Shown: positions 1 to 12,543 of the stretch, piece after piece
Position numbering within the stretch: the stretch's first letter is position 1
How the letters are laid out: each line of letters begins with the position of its first letter
Position numbers and translations under genes: made by a program
The notes under the pieces: model-generated
Told to the model about the DNA's origin: nothing
Databases searched by the model: none
The model's input: the letters and a program-made list of their open reading frames with translations, nothing else
Assembly (NCBI RefSeq): GCF_014356525.2
Contig: NC_052508.1
Coordinates: forward strand, 42,697,858-42,761,857
DNA length: 64,000 bases
Reading direction: 5' to 3'
Origin: Nilaparvata lugens
Taxonomy: Eukaryota > Arthropoda > Insecta > Hemiptera > Delphacidae

Positions 1-35
1 TCCAACTTCGACTGAATCGACACACAAGTACAACC

Positions 36-1541
36 TCAAACTTCACTAGTACCACCACCGAATCCACGATCAACGGTTTTCATGGGCTGGAATAGTAGTC
101 TCAAACGCCGACACAATTTGGCTGTAACAAAATGACACTGACTTCCGGTGTCAACCAAGAAACGAACATCACAAAGCTGATCATTACAATCTCGAACATG
201 TGCAGTGATGGTCAACAACACAACGGTCAAATTTTCTACATCGTTGGATGTAGAACAACAACTAATAGGTGATGTGCCACCTGCCTTGGAGTTCGACGAG
301 GACGCAACACCTTCATTGGAACTTGATCTGGAAAAGTGCAATAAAGAATGATGAGATTCTTGACATTGAGCACACTGAGTTTTACTATGACAATCTCTAC
401 TCAAATGATCCACATCAAGACAACGGAAACAACAAAACTTTCCTTTAATCAAACAATAACGATCCCAAGGAGTCATTTTCAAGAAACTAGCACAATCTAC
501 TAACCGATGACCCGGTTTTGAGCACTTCAGACAATTAGGATTTTTACTAGATGCATCGTTAGATGAATCATTAGATTGAACCACAAACACCTTTGATTTA
601 TTATCCTTTTTGTGCCTCATATTAAACGATTCAGTCTGTTTCTCATCAGAAGGAAGAGTCTTAATTTGCTTTTCAATGAATTTGACATAATCGGTATAAG
701 TTGGCATAGCCTTGTCACGGACGGCTGATTCAAAATTTCTACGAGAACTTGGATCCAGCAATCTCAAGCCATGATAGAGGAATATTGAGTCTGACAAATC
801 AGTGAGTCGCAATCTCTTAACTGCATTGATTGAACTGCAAAACCCATCCAAAATCACAATACAACCTGCCTTTGATTCTGATTTTATTGGACAAAATTCA
901 AAAATTTGTTTGAAATAGGCATCGACTTGCGCCCGTGGATCGTTATAGCGGGTCAATAATGCCTGCCAAATTATTTGATAATTATTAGCCAATGGTGGCA
1001 AATGACGACAAATATTTGCTGCTTGTACAGTAAGTCTACTTACAAGATATTGGACCTTCTGCTGATCGTTCAAACTCTTGTTGTCATGTACCAATGCCTT
1101 AAATAGTTCATAAAACACCGACCATTGAGTATGGTTCCCATCAAATTTCGGAAGGTCGATTTTAGGTAACACCGACTCGGACATGACCAACTGTGCACTA
1201 GCTGCTGTAACTGCTGAAGATTGAGCAATAGCATCAGTCGCCTCTTTCTGTTTGAGAGTGTTAGCCGCTACTTCAATATACTAGAACAGATCTAGATGTG
1301 AGTTGTTGAATGCTACAACATGGTCTTTATTCAACTCAAGTTCCAACTCATTAACCACTAATTCTGTCTTTTCATAATCCGAAATGGTCTGAGACACCCG
1401 AGGATACAACACTAAAAATTGCTAAGCAACTTTTGGATCAGAGACATTTTTAGACAGTTCATAAATTCTTTGTAATCTGGCATACAATTGTTCCAGTTTA
1501 GCACGATGCACCCTGATTTGTTTCTGTAATTTTTCCTCCAT
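36..1541 (-). pseudogene. gag: BEL/Pao gag with start of aspartic protease (broken)
   Basis: Gag packages the element RNA into cytoplasmic particles. The reading frame starts at the ATG complementary to 1539-1541 with a helical N-terminus, and is cut by in-frame stops at 1422-1424 and 1281-1283. It then stays open from about 1190 to a TGA at 36-38. Visible parts are a BEL/Pao gag core containing LPKFDGNHTQW, three cysteine/histidine knuckles (for example CLKCSKPGHRLVDC and CFRCLDVDHLSRDC), and the beginning of the retropepsin with the FLVDTGSQ active-site motif. The gag-knuckle-protease order in one frame is typical of BEL/Pao. The stop at 36-38 lies in the protease, so pol would not be read through. 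Confidence 0.88.
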
Positions 1542-2092
1542 CTTGAACTCATACACAAAACAATTCAGCTCTGACAATACAAAACAACAGACAATAAAAC
1601 AAGAATGAGTTCAAAACTAAATGGAAGGAAGAATCACGACTAGTAAGTTATGAAAGTTAAACTTTGATTATCAATTCACAAGATAAGTTACTGCTGAAGA
1701 CAAAACTATATGATTAGATAATGTTCTTCCAACAACTCACAAACAAACGATAACTTGTTGAATTGAACAAACAAATTCATGCTGGTGATTAACCTTCACT
1801 AACAAAATGGACAATACAAAATCCAACAAACGAACAAATTCCCAAAAAAGAGCACAATGAGCCTAGTTTCAGGAAAATTACAATTTTAACGGAAATAAAT
1901 TTAATTTCAGACAAATACAAATTGACAAGAGACCTTGCTCTAGAACAAGGCTACAACAAACTCAAGTTGAGCATAGATCAGACCATTATCAACATGCCAA
2001 CATTGGACAAATACGAAACTGCTTAAATCCAATGTGTGTGAATTAATCAATGAATTACAAATTTAAATCATCACGGTTCGGTGGACCAAAAA

Positions 2093-2762
2093 TGTTTTGA
2101 ACAAAGCTCTGGCTAGAGCTACTAGAGGACTGTAATTTACTATTTATATAATCTAATACAAACAAGGGGCAAAATTTAATCTTCAATTTGAGCCAGGTTA
2201 TTTGTACAGTTAAACTCTGACTTGCCCTTTTAAGCCTTTATTAGGTGTTTTGGTCAGGTTCAGGGTGGGATGAAAATCTGGGAATAAGACAGGTCTGGCT
2301 TCCGGGCTGTCTTTTCGTTGATTCTGTGTTCAACTTGCAGGCTATGTACTGGGTTTTGAACAAAGCTCAAACTGGATTCTTTATAGATTCTAATCCGATT
2401 CAAATTAATTCAATTTAACACTATTTATGCTGTTATACTCATAATTCACACACACTACACTCAAACAATTATTTACAAGAAATATCTGATCGAAATTACA
2501 TGACAAAAATACAAACTCGGTCTTCACAACAACGGGGACGAGACAAGACAAGAGAATGGACGAAACAAGAATGACTGAACTAGGACGACTCACTAAAAAC
2601 ATCCAGAATGTCAAGCAAGCAGGATGGTTTGCGCGTGCGCAAACACAAGCCTGCTATTTGCATAACCAGTCTGGCATTTTGGCGCTACAGTTCGAATTCT
2701 CTGGCCAAACCAATCACAGTTCAATCAATTTAATGTTATAGTAGATTGACCGATTCTCAACA
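2093..2762 (-). repeat. LTR of BEL/Pao element I
   Basis: On the plus strand it begins TGTTTTGAACAAAGC and ends CTCAACA, giving TGTT/AACA inverted ends. The inner edge at 2093 abuts the primer-binding-like sequence. A second GTTTTGAACAAAGCTC motif occurs near 2353, suggesting an internal duplication. The outer edge at 2762 is inferred from the inverted ends only, because the partner LTR is outside the window. Confidence 0.6.
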
Positions 2763-2810
2763 AAAGACAAGCTTTAGAATATTCCACTACTTGTTTTAAC
2801 TCTTACAAGA

Positions 2811-4191
2811 TGAAGAATAAACAACCTACAACGTCACAGAAAACTAAAAAAACAAAGCCTTCAACTAGCAATGCCAAAAATACTGATTAAAATAGGCACT
2901 CGACACCACTCCCTGTGTAGTATCTGCAAACTCATAGTGCATGATGAGGATAGGGCATTGGCCTGTGAATGTGATGGTAACAAATGGTACCACATAAATT
3001 GTGTAGACGTTACTGACGAACATTATAACTTGATGATGGAAGGAGAATGCAATGAACAAACATGGATGTGTGAGAACTGTACAATTACTGACACTAATTA
3101 CTGACGAAGCCATCCTAAATTTCATCAATGTTGAATGACTCTGCAGCTCACACAAACTCTGTATCTGCAGCTAATACTTGTATGTGCCATAACCCAACAC
3201 CAAGAAACATAACTAGGACAAGTCATACTGACCATTATGATGAAATAATTAAACTCCTACTTGAGAATATAAAAGAACTTAAAGACGAAATCCAATTGTT
3301 GAAAACGGATAGAAATAGACTCTCAGATGCATTGACGAGGAAGACTGATGTTATTTATAGGCTAGAAAATGTAATTTTCGATTTCACGCAGGGCATCTAC
3401 CCTGAGCCCACATGCCCCATCAGGAGAAAGGCAGAGGAGGAAACAAGAAGGTTGGTGAATGACATCGAGGGCGGTGGGGGGAAGCAGGAGAGGGCGGCCG
3501 GGGACAAATGGATGCCAACAACCCACCTGTTCAAACAAAGACTGTACTGCCAGTTGCAAAACAGCCAAGCAGGGAAATAGATGAGGAGCTGCTGCCAGCG
3601 AACCGAGGGGAGGAGGTGAGTGGTGGTGAGGCGTGGAACGGCAGGACACTGATAGTGGGTGATTCCTTACTAAAGCATGCCACAAGTATAATACAGGATA
3701 GGAGCAAACAGGCCATAAATGTGGAAATCATCCCAGGTGGGAAAATTCAAGATATTAGTAGATACTTTAAAAACAGAACCACACTACCTCCAAATGTACC
3801 AATGAACATTGGCTCAAACAATCTACCTAGGTCAAAAACACCAAACCACGTAATGCGCCCTGTTTGGCTCACAATTGAAGCAAATATCAAGCGCTTCCCA
3901 CACACCAAGTGGTATGTGGCATCTATACCGACTCAGAAGGATGTAAATGAGGAGTTTATCACTGAGACAAACAAGGCATTGAACTTCATGTGCGAGCGAC
4001 TGAGGGTAACATTTGTAGATAATTCAAACTGTCTTAACAAACACCATTTAGGATGGGACGGACTACATCTGACTGGAGAGGGATCTGGGATTTTGGCTGA
4101 GAGGCTGATGGAGGCACTGACCAGGGACGGGGAGAACAGCAACAAGAAATTCCCAAACGAGGAGTTGGCCTCACCTCTTCAGGAAACATAG
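2811..4191 (+). pseudogene. CR1-like LINE ORF1: PHD finger, coiled coil, esterase-like (frameshifted)
   Basis: ORF1 proteins bind element RNA. From the ATG at 2811 a lysine-rich N-terminus runs to a frameshift at about 2885. It is followed by a PHD-type zinc finger (2910-3090: CSIC, CEC, WYHINC, WMCENC, i.e. Cys4-His-Cys3), then a stop at 3102. A charged, heptad-like segment follows at 3230-3390, and after a further frameshift comes a domain starting TLIVGDSLLKHA (about 3645) and ending GWDGLHLTGEG. The GDS block and the late D..H are the signature of SGNH esterase-like domains in CR1-type ORF1. The Gly-Ser-Asn-Asn block also fits. At least two frameshifts and one stop separate the parts. Confidence 0.8.
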
Positions 4192-4289
4192 AAAATAACC
4201 TCACTAAAACAACTACAACACAGCAATCAGAACCAAAACTAATAAAGCAAAAGAAATTCAAACAAAACAAAGCCTCCTCTGTCATAGAA

Positions 4290-5186
4290 AAAACAAACTA
4301 TTTACAATCTACCACTTCAACATCCAAAGAGGCCTACAAGGAAAAATAGATTGACTTACAATAGAGCTAAATCAATTTTCCCCAGATATAGTAATCCTGT
4401 CTGAGCACGGCCTGAGACAGGAAGAACTACAACTTACAGAACTTCCCGGCTACATACTCATAACAAATTTCTGTAGAACAGCATGTCTATGGGCTGGCAT
4501 AGCAATTTATGAGAAAGACAACATAAAATCCACTACTGATTTTTTACCTATGGAAGCATCATGCTGGCCTACAGAACAAGTCTTTGAAACAATTGCTATA
4601 ATAGTTAAACTAAAACCCTCCAACCTGATTATTATAGGCACTTACCAATCGCCAAACCCCAAAACAGAAAATTAATACCTGACTAAACTTAGATATTTGC
4701 TTCAAAAATACACAGCTAAACATTATAGACTGGTAATACTGGGAGATACTAATATTAACATACTCAACACTGACAAACAAAACTACAAAGATCTGAGAAA
4801 CATGCTCACACAGCATGGTTGCTCTATATATGACATACCGGCTACAAGAATAACAAAATCATCAATGACAAGCATTGATGGTTGCTACCACAACATGTCA
4901 ACTGATCTTATCAAATGCACAGCTTACCCCAACCAAATATCAGATCATTATGCACTGCTCTGTGAAATCCACTCAACTTCCAATACCAAATCTACAATGT
5001 ATAGATATGCCAGGAATTACTCACTACAAAACCTAGAATCAATGAAATTGGAACTAGCACAAATAAGCTGGAGTACAATAACTGAATCTGCACAGGTTGA
5101 CTCAAAGTATAACAATTTCATTAAAATACTGCAACTTCATATGGATCACATAATGCCTGGAGAGCCCAAGAAAATCAGTAACTCTC
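4290..5186 (+). pseudogene. CR1-like LINE ORF2, AP endonuclease part (interrupted)
   Basis: The endonuclease nicks target DNA for target-primed reverse transcription. The expected motifs appear in order: FNIQRG near the start, LSEHGLR, GTYQSP, LGDTNIN and SDHYALL. Two in-frame stops (about 4350 and 4673) break it. The frame ends at the gypsy-like insertion at about 5187 and resumes at 45541. The metal-binding and catalytic motifs N, E, D.N and SDH are present, so this is ordinary decay of a once complete domain. Confidence 0.85.
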
Positions 5187-5539
5187 TGAGTAGATTTTTG
5201 CTCACACCTTCTTCTATCAGAATTCCCAGTGTCGCTCTGGGCCAGCTAGACTCAGTCGGCAACTGGGGTGGGCCGCAGCAGGGGACGGGAGTCTTGGTGG
5301 GGCATCCGCCAACCACCCTTGTTCGAGTCTGGGGTTGAAACAGGGTCTTGAGCACCTTGGAGAAATGTTTCCCTCTTTTAGGTAAGAGGGGCTGTGCTTT
5401 TGCACTGCTTAACAGGGTTGGGCATGGAGTGAGAGAAATAGGAACGATCTGGTGTCCACAGTGAGGGGGGTCTTTGTAATGGGAGTAACGTTCCCGATTG
5501 CCACTAGATGTCCTCCTGCTATTGAGCTCCGAAATAGCA

Positions 5540-6460
5540 GGGTTTGGGAGTCTTGGAACTGATTGCTGGAGTCGGTCACTGGGTCACTAATCTCGGGCAC
5601 CGGGTGTTTTCCTGGGGTCAGGAACGTACCGCGGAGTCGAAGGAAAGGCCTTCCCTGGCCTTTCTCGAGGTCTGCCAGCTATTCGGAAACGAATTGGTGA
5701 GTTGCAGGAGCCCGCTTCCGGGCGACCGGGCTTTGCCTCTGGTCACTGCTTCCCAAATCTCGGGTACCAGTTGTCTCCCTGGGATCAGGAACCTCGCCTC
5801 GGAGTCGGCGGAAAGGCCTCCCCTGGCCTTTCTTGAGTTCCGCCTGCTATTCGAAGACAAATCAGCCAGCTATATGAGCCTGCACACCGGGCTTCACCTC
5901 TGGTCTCCAGGTCCCGAATCTCAGGCACCAGGTGTCTTCCTGGGGTCAGGAACGTGCCGCGGAGTCGAGGGAAGGCCTCCCCTGACCTTTCTCAAAGTCT
6001 GCCTGCTATTCGAAAGCGAATCAGCAAGCTACAGGAGCCTGTGCACCAGGCTGCACCTCTGAATCACCAAGTCCCAACTCTCAGTCACCGGAAGACTTTC
6101 TGGGGTCAGGATTGTGCGCGGAGTTGAAGGAAAGGCCTCACCTGGCCTTTCTCGAGGTCCTCCTGCTATTCGAAGACGAATAAGCAAGTTACAGGAGCCT
6201 GTGGACCAGACTTCGCCTCTGGTCACCAGGTCCCAAATCTCTGGCACCGGGTGTCTTCCTGGGGTCAGAATTGTGCGCAGAGGCAGAGAAAAAGCTTTCC
6301 CTAGCCTTCCTCGAGGTCCTCCTGCTATTTGAAGGCGAATCAGCCTGCTATAGGAGCTCGCACACCGGGCTTTACCTCCGGTCTCCAGTGTCCCGAATCT
6401 CGGGCACCGGGTGTCTTCCTGGGGTCAGGAGCATGCCGCAGATTCAAGGGAAAGGCTTCC
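5540..6460. repeat. ~160-bp satellite array, left block
   Basis: Tandem diverged units, each with GGGTCAGGA, GAAAGGC, CTGGCCTTTCTCGAGGTC, CTGCTATTCGAA and CAGGAGCC at constant offsets. Several long frames run across the units because they lack stops; these are not genes. The array runs into the gap at 6461 and may be collapsed. Confidence 0.85.
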
Positions 6461-6560
6461 NNNNNNNNNNNNNNNNNNNNNNNNNNNNNNNNNNNNNNNN
6501 NNNNNNNNNNNNNNNNNNNNNNNNNNNNNNNNNNNNNNNNNNNNNNNNNNNNNNNNNNNN
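6461..6560. other. Assembly gap (100 N)
   Basis: Exactly 100 unknown bases at the end of a satellite array, the usual size for a gap of unknown length. Confidence 0.99.
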
Positions 6561-6738
6561 TCGGTACAGAACGGTACTCTTATCTAATATACAGTTACTG
6601 ATAAGTAAGCTTTATCGCTCGGTCGCTAACTATTCCTTTAGCAAATTCTTTCATTTTAAAAGGTAATCACAATTTTTCTCTCTTCTCATGAGATCTATTT
6701 GAAAGATTCATCACAACCCCTTCTCGCCTCTTACCCCC

Positions 6739-8067
6739 TTACTGGCGGCACGTGACACCTCTCTGGTATCCCATCCTCTGGATAGGCAGCAACCCTCCAT
6801 AGCCTTGCTCGGCCTCCTGCTGTCCATCCGCTCGAATTCTGTCCACCTTTACCGCAACATCTCCATCACCATCCTCTTCCTCATCTTCGGGCAGGTGTGG
6901 CTGGAGCTTGGTGCCTTTCTCGAGCACAGTAAACCTCTTACCGGCACTCAACATTTCCTCGACCTCATATGGGCCAGAAAATTCTGGCACTAACTTCGCG
7001 GCAAGCTGATTAGCACCCGAGGACAGGTGACACTCCCTCCTGTAGACTAGCTGTCCAGAGTTCACCTTCATCGTCCTCTTTTTCCAATTATAATACCGGT
7101 TGGCATTATAATTCTTGTCTCCAATATCTGAAACTACTTTGAGTGTAGTTTCCAGCACCGGCAGTCTTCTAGACTGCACTGCTCGACGATTATCTCCAGC
7201 TCCTTGCTGAGAATTATCCTCCTTCTTCCACCTCTGGTACAGCTTTTCCGGACAGTTGAACCTCCAGTGCCCAGCTCGTTTACAGTGCCAGCAAATGAAC
7301 TTTCCACGGGCTGGAGAAATTTTCCGAGAAATAAATTCCTCTTTTCCAGTCTTCCACACAGCTCCTGAGTCTTCCTGGACTTGAGGAAATTTCTTCTTCT
7401 CCTGCTTCTCCAAAGGAATAATTCCAGGTAGCTTCCTTGACCTCCATATGTCAGGCTGGGTCTTCACAGTGACCAGGCTAGAGTTGATGGCTTCTTTTTC
7501 CACTTTTGGGGTGGAAATATCGTCTCCAATGTGTGCTTTGACAAGATGAGGATCCCATTCCACTGACCGGGAATAGGGGTCTATTTTCACCCGGTGCTCA
7601 CAAAGAAACTCCATAACAAGCAGAATATCTGGAGAAAGCCTTTCCATTTTTGTGAGTGTTGTTGATAGGAATATTCTGCCTATTTTCAGGTTGGTTATAA
7701 CACCACCTTGCAGACGTGCAGCTGCTCCGTCAGTCATAGCAGCGCTGCGCTGCACAGGCTCTTGTTCCACTGCTTCCAAACTATTAAAAGCTTTAGAGCT
7801 AATATAGTTGGACTCTTCTCCGGTGTAGAGAAGAGCACTATACTGTCTGTCTCCTATTTTCACTGTAGTGGAGGGACGGCTGTCATCCTGGAGCTCCAGC
7901 TCTAGCTGGATTTGAAGCCTTGTTTTAACCACAGCTGTTTTATCAGAAGTCTTCTTCTGCTCTCTCTCACAGGAACAATTTGGTCGTGGCTTCCCGTACT
8001 TTGAGCAGAGTGAAACCTCCGGACACTCTGATCTCCAGTGTCCCACCTTCTCGCACTGCCAACACAA
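6739..8067 (-). pseudogene. Gypsy-like gag/protease joined to integrase C-terminal tail (RT deleted)
   Basis: A 442-aa open frame. It begins with a CCHC knuckle (CWQCEKVGHWRSEC) and then a retropepsin-like stretch in which the catalytic motif is degenerate (ALLYTGEESNYIS, aspartate replaced by tyrosine). A second knuckle follows (CWHCKRAGHWRFNC). The end (about residues 330-400) reads like a gypsy integrase C-terminus: basic, then AKLVPEFSGPYEV and the region that normally follows the integrase core. The ~2.5 kb normally between protease and integrase tail (RT, RNase H, catalytic core) is missing without breaking the frame. It either arose as a non-autonomous derivative or by deletion after insertion. 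Confidence 0.7.
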
Positions 8068-8153
8068 GGGGCCTTCCGGAGGTTGTTCACTCTGGCGCTG
8101 TGTAGTAGTTGTCTCCTGTCAAGGCTTGGTCTGCTTCCTCACCTCCTCCTGCT

Positions 8154-8891
8154 TCACAGCTCGTTGTCTCTGTTGAGCACTCTTTTCCTCAAACTTAATC
8201 CATTCATATGTCTCGCTAAGTATAGAAAGTCGTTGATGGTGTACACTTCAGCCTCCCTGATGTAGAGCTTGTAGCGTGGTAAAAGATTCTTGTATAAACT
8301 GTCTACCTGGCTCCTCTCGGAAAAACCACCTCTTCTTCTCATCAGTGTTAGCAGCTCCTCAACATAGTCGTCTATGAGCTCGCCTTCTCCCTGCCGCCTG
8401 TCAAGAATTTCATTCTCAAGATCCTCCTCATAAGTAGGTGGATAGTAACAAGACCAAAAGTCTCTCAGGAAATCGTCCCAGTGTCTCCACTGTTCTCTCC
8501 TATTCCTCATCCATAAGGAACATTTCCCCACTAACATTTCAGGTAACGCTGGAAATAACTGTCTGCCAGACAAGCCATATGCTTGTTGCAGCTGCTCGAG
8601 CCACTCCATAAAACTTGGAGCATCTCCACTCCCATCATATGAAAGTTGCCACCCTCGAACCTTGTCACACATGGCATCCGGGTCCATACAGGATGTAGCA
8701 GGGGCCGCTGGTCTGCTAGGTGATCTCAATACATGCCTAGGCATGTTATTATGCCTCTCTGGCATCTCCGGCCTCACCAGCGCAGGCTCTGCATGGTATA
8801 GCGTCTCCGCAGTCGCCTCCTTCTTAAGTAGTGCTGGCCTCTGCGCTCCTTGCCAAAGCACCTCCTCACCATTATCCAAAACGTGGAGCAT
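8154..8891 (-). pseudogene. gag: Gypsy-like gag capsid region
   Basis: The 245-aa frame has the Retrotrans_gag pattern: FMEWLEQLQQAYGLSG, LVGKCSLWMRNRR, WDDFLRDFWSCYYPP, EILDRRQGEGELIDDYVEEL and LLPRYKLYI. These helices form the capsid shell. It is separated from the knuckle-containing frame by an in-frame stop near 8118 and from the N-terminal frame by a shift before 8891, so gag is broken into three pieces. Confidence 0.75.
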
Positions 8892-9031
8892 TGCAACAAT
8901 CCGCCGTCATTGCTCCAGTAGAGTCCTCCTCAGGCTCGTACTTGTGCCGTCTGTCAGCACTGAGTCGAGTAGTAGATCAAACAAGCCCTGATCATGCACT
9001 CTGTACACCCAGGAGTTGCTGGAGTCGCCAT

Positions 9032-9451
9032 CTAACTCTGGAGATGTCTACTTGGGTCTTCCAGTCTGGAACATGCAGTGGCCTCCGCGACTGGTGGACA
9101 CAGCGCTGCAGCTCCTTCCTCTTCCTGACCAGTGCCAGCTCCGCCACCGATCCTGTTCAGACCGGCAGCCTCCACCATTGTCCTCAGGTGGTTTTTGACA
9201 AGAGCTCTCCTGACCTCTGCCATGGTTCCAGTTGTAGGTAGCCCTGCAGTGGCCGAGAATTTCACTGCTTCATCCCTGTGAAGCCTGTGGATCCAGGCCA
9301 CTCTTGGATCACTGCTGTTGTCTCCTGTATCATCCTTGTCTCCTTCCTCGCCTCTGCGATTATTCTCCTCTCTAGCACTCATCACTATTCTTCTCCTCCT
9401 ACCTTCAGCCCAATGTTCGTGTGCCAATCTTCTAAGTAGATTTTTGCCCAC
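9032..9451 (-). pseudogene. gag: Gypsy-like gag N-terminus (SAP-like)
   Basis: Frame with an acidic/basic start (likely ATG at about 9382, MSAREENNRR). It then has a SAP-like helix pair, FSATAGLPTTGTMAEVRRAL, seen in many insect and crustacean gypsy gags. The frame upstream of 9382 overlaps the LTR edge, where TTGGCACACGAAC on the minus strand could be the primer-binding site. It is out of frame with the capsid part. Confidence 0.55.
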
Positions 9452-9761
9452 ACCTTCTTCTACCAGAATTCCCAGTGTCGCTCTGGGCTGGCTAGACTCA
9501 GTCAGCGACTGGGGTGGGCCTCAGCAGGGGACGGGAGTCTTGATGGGGCGTCCACCAACCACCCTTGTTCGAGTCGGGGGTTGAAACAGGGTCTTGAGCA
9601 CCTTGGAGAAATGTTTCCCTCTTCTAGGTAAGAGGGGCCATACTTTTGCACTGCCCAAAAGGGTTGGGCGTGGAATGAGAGAAGTAGGAACAATCTGGTA
9701 ATGGGAGTAACGTTCCTGATTGCCACTAGATGTCCTCCTGCTATTGAGCTCTGGAATAGCA

Positions 9762-12300
9762 GGGTTTGGGAATCTTGGAACTGATTGCTGGAGTCAGTCA
9801 CCAGGTCACTAATCTCAGGCACCGGGTGTTTTCCAGGGGTCAGGAACGTACCACGGAGTTAAAGGAAAGGCCTTCCCTGGCCTTTCTTGAGGTCCGCCGG
9901 CTATTCAGAAGCGAATTGGTGAGTTACGGGAGCCCGCGCACCAGGCATCGCCACTGGTCACCGCTTCCCAAATCTCGGGTACCAGTAGTTTCCCTGGGGT
10001 CAGGAACATACCGCAGGGTTGAAGGAAAGGCCTTCTCTGGCCTTTCTCGAGGTCCTCCTGCTATTCGGAAGTAAATCGGCGAGCTACAGGAGCCTGCGCA
10101 CTGGGCTGCACCTCTGAATCACCAAGTCCCAACTCTCGGTCACCGGAAGACTCCCTGGGGTCAGGATTGTGCGCAGAGTTGAAGGAAAGGCCTCTCCTGG
10201 CCTTTCTCGAGGTCCTCCTGCAATTCGAAGACGAATAAGCAAGTTACAGGAGCCAGCGCACCAGACTTCGCCTCTGGTCACCAGGTCTCAAATCTCGGGC
10301 ACCGGGTGTCTTTCTGGGGACAGGATTGTGCACAGAGGCAGAGAAGAGGCTTTCCCCAGCCTTCCTCGAGGTCTTCTTTCTATTCGAAGGCGAATCAGCC
10401 TGCTATAAGAGCCCGCACACCGGGCTTTATCTCCGGTCTCTGGGTCCCGAATCTCGGGCACCGGGTGTCTTCCTGGGGTCAGGAACATGCTGCAAAGTTA
10501 AAGGTAAGGCCTCTTCTGGCTTTTCTCGAGGTCCTCCTGCTATTTGAAGACGAATCAGCAAGTTACAGGAGCCCGTGCACCAGAATTCGCCTATGGTCAC
10601 TGGGTCCCAAATCCCGAGCACCAGGTGGATCCCTAGGGTCAGGATTGTGCGCGGAGGCTGAGAAAAGGCTTTTCCCAGCCTTTCTCGAGGTCCTCCTGCT
10701 ATTCGAAGGCGAATCAGCCAGCTATAGGAGCACAGGCACCGGGCTGCACCACTGAATCACCAAGTCTCAATCCTCGAGCACCGGGTGTCTTCCTGGGGAC
10801 AAGATCGTGCGTGGAGTCGAAGGGAAGGCTTTCTCTGGCCTTTCTCGAGGTCCTCCTGCTATTCGGAAGTAAATCGGCAAGCTACAGGATCCTGCAAGCC
10901 AGTCTTCACCGCTGATAACCAAGTCACAGTACTCAAGGACCGGGTGTCTTCCTGGGGACAGGATCGTGCGCGGAGTCAAAGGAAAAGCTTTCCCTGGCCT
11001 TCCTCGAGGTCCTCCTGCTATTTGGAAGTAAATCGGCGAGCTACAGGAGCCTGCGCACCGGGCTGCACCTCTGAATCACCAAGTCCCAACTCTCAGTCAC
11101 CGGAAGACTTTCTGGGGTCAGAAATCGGCGAGCTACAGGAGCCCACGTGCTGGTCTTCACATCTGGTCACCACTCCTCAAATCTCAGGCACCGGGTGTCT
11201 CCCCGTTCGAAGGCGAATCAGCCTGCTATAGGAGCCCGCGCACCGGGCTTCACCTCTGGTCTCCGGGTCCCGAATCTCAGGCACCAGGTGTCTCCCTGGG
11301 GTCAGGAACGTGCCACAGATTCGAGGGAAAGGCCTCCCCTGGCCTTTCTCAATGTCCGCCTGCTATTTGAAAGCGAATCAGCGAGCTACAGGAGCCTGCG
11401 CACCGGGTTGCCCCTCTGAATCACCAAGTCCCAACTCTCAGTCACCGGAAGACTTTCTGGGGTCAGGATCGTGCGCGGAGCTGAAGGAAAGGCCTCTCTT
11501 GGCCTTTCTCAAGGTCCTCCTGCTATTCGAAGACGAATCAGCAAGTTACAGGAGCCCGCACACATGACTTTGCCACTGGTATCTGGGTCCCAAATCCCAA
11601 GCACCGGGTGGCTTCCTAGGGTCAGGATCGTGCGTGGAGGCGGAGGAAAGGCTTTCCCTAGCCTTCTTCGAGGTCCTCCTGCTATTCGAAGGCAAATCAG
11701 CCAGCCATAAGAGCCCACACACCAGGCTGCACCTCTGAATCACCAAGTCCCAATCCTCAAGCTCCAGGTGTCTTCCTGGGGACAAGATCGTGCATGGAGT
11801 CTAGGGAAAGGCTTTCCCTGGCCTTTCTCGAGGTCCTCCTGCCATTCGGAAGTGAATCAGCAAGCTACAGGATCCCGCGCGCCGGTCTTCACATCAGTTA
11901 ACCAAGTCCCAGTTCTCGAGCACCAGGTGTCTTCCTGGGGACAGGATTGTGCATGGAGTCAAAGGAAAGGCTTTCCCTGGCCTTCCTCCAGGTCCTCCAG
12001 CTATTCGGAAGTAAATCGGCGAGCTACAGGAGCCCACATGCTGGTCTTCACATCTGGTCACCACTCCCCAAATCTCAGGCACCGGGTGTCTCCCTGGGGT
12101 CGGGAACGTGCCACGGAGTCGAGTGAAAGGCCTTCCCTGGCCTTTCTCAAGGTCTGCCGGCTATTCGGAAGCGAATCAGTAAGCTATAGGAGCCCGTGCA
12201 CCTGGCCTCACTTCTGATCACCAAGTCCTAATCCTTGAGCACCGGGCTTACCTGTCCTTCAGGCCTGACAGGCTTTGCCTGTCCTTCCTCGAGGTCCTCC
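9762..12300. repeat. ~160-bp satellite array, right block
   Basis: About 16 diverged tandem units. The GGTCAGGATCGTGCG landmark recurs at 11461, 11620 and 11780 (spacing 159-160). Units alternate between at least two types, ending CACCGGGTGTCTTCCTGGGG or CACCGGAAGACTTTCTGGGG, suggesting higher-order structure. Open frames through it are artefacts. Confidence 0.88.
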
Positions 12301-12543
12301 TGCTATTTGAGGTTACTGCGGTGATGTACCAGGGTACAGTCAGGTTTAAACCAAAACCTAATGTGTCGCTACTGGTTGAAACAGGCTGGTTGCTGCCCAA
12401 AGTCGTTGAAAAGGTCAAACAACACTTGCCCAAGTGAGTGCTGAACTGCAGAGCTTCCAGTGTCTTCGATTAACCCCCGTTAACTCCAGACACAACTCCA
12501 AGTCATCGAAGGATTCAGAGTACACTCAAAGCACAAGATGTAC

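Larger units (their letters stand above)
1..2762 (-). mobile_element. BEL/Pao LTR retrotransposon I, 5' part
   Basis: Reading the minus strand, an LTR (2762 to 2093) is followed by a primer-binding-like stretch just inside it (TTGGTCCACCGAACC, read on the minus strand), an untranslated leader, and a BEL/Pao-type gag that runs toward the window edge. The element continues past position 1, so its other LTR and target duplication cannot be checked. Gag carries stop codons, so this copy is dead. Confidence 0.85.
5187..6715 (-). repeat. Left LTR-like segment containing satellite (3' LTR in element sense)
   Basis: The inner edge is suggested by a purine-rich tract on the minus strand (complement of 6718-6745, GGGGGTAAGAGGCGAGAAGGGG-like) followed by TGTGATGAATC, a plausible polypurine tract and LTR start. 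The outer edge is the LINE breakpoint. The first ~220 bp (5187-5410) is nearly repeated at 9436-9660. The middle is ~160-bp satellite units and an assembly gap, so the true length is unknown. Confidence 0.5.

Noticed and set aside
5544..6460. Several open frames of 70-170 codons
   Set aside because: They run through the ~160-bp satellite on both strands and repeat the same peptide each unit; the array lacks stops by composition.
9766..12217. Long repetitive open frames (up to ~150 codons)
   Set aside because: Same satellite artefact; no domain, no start context.
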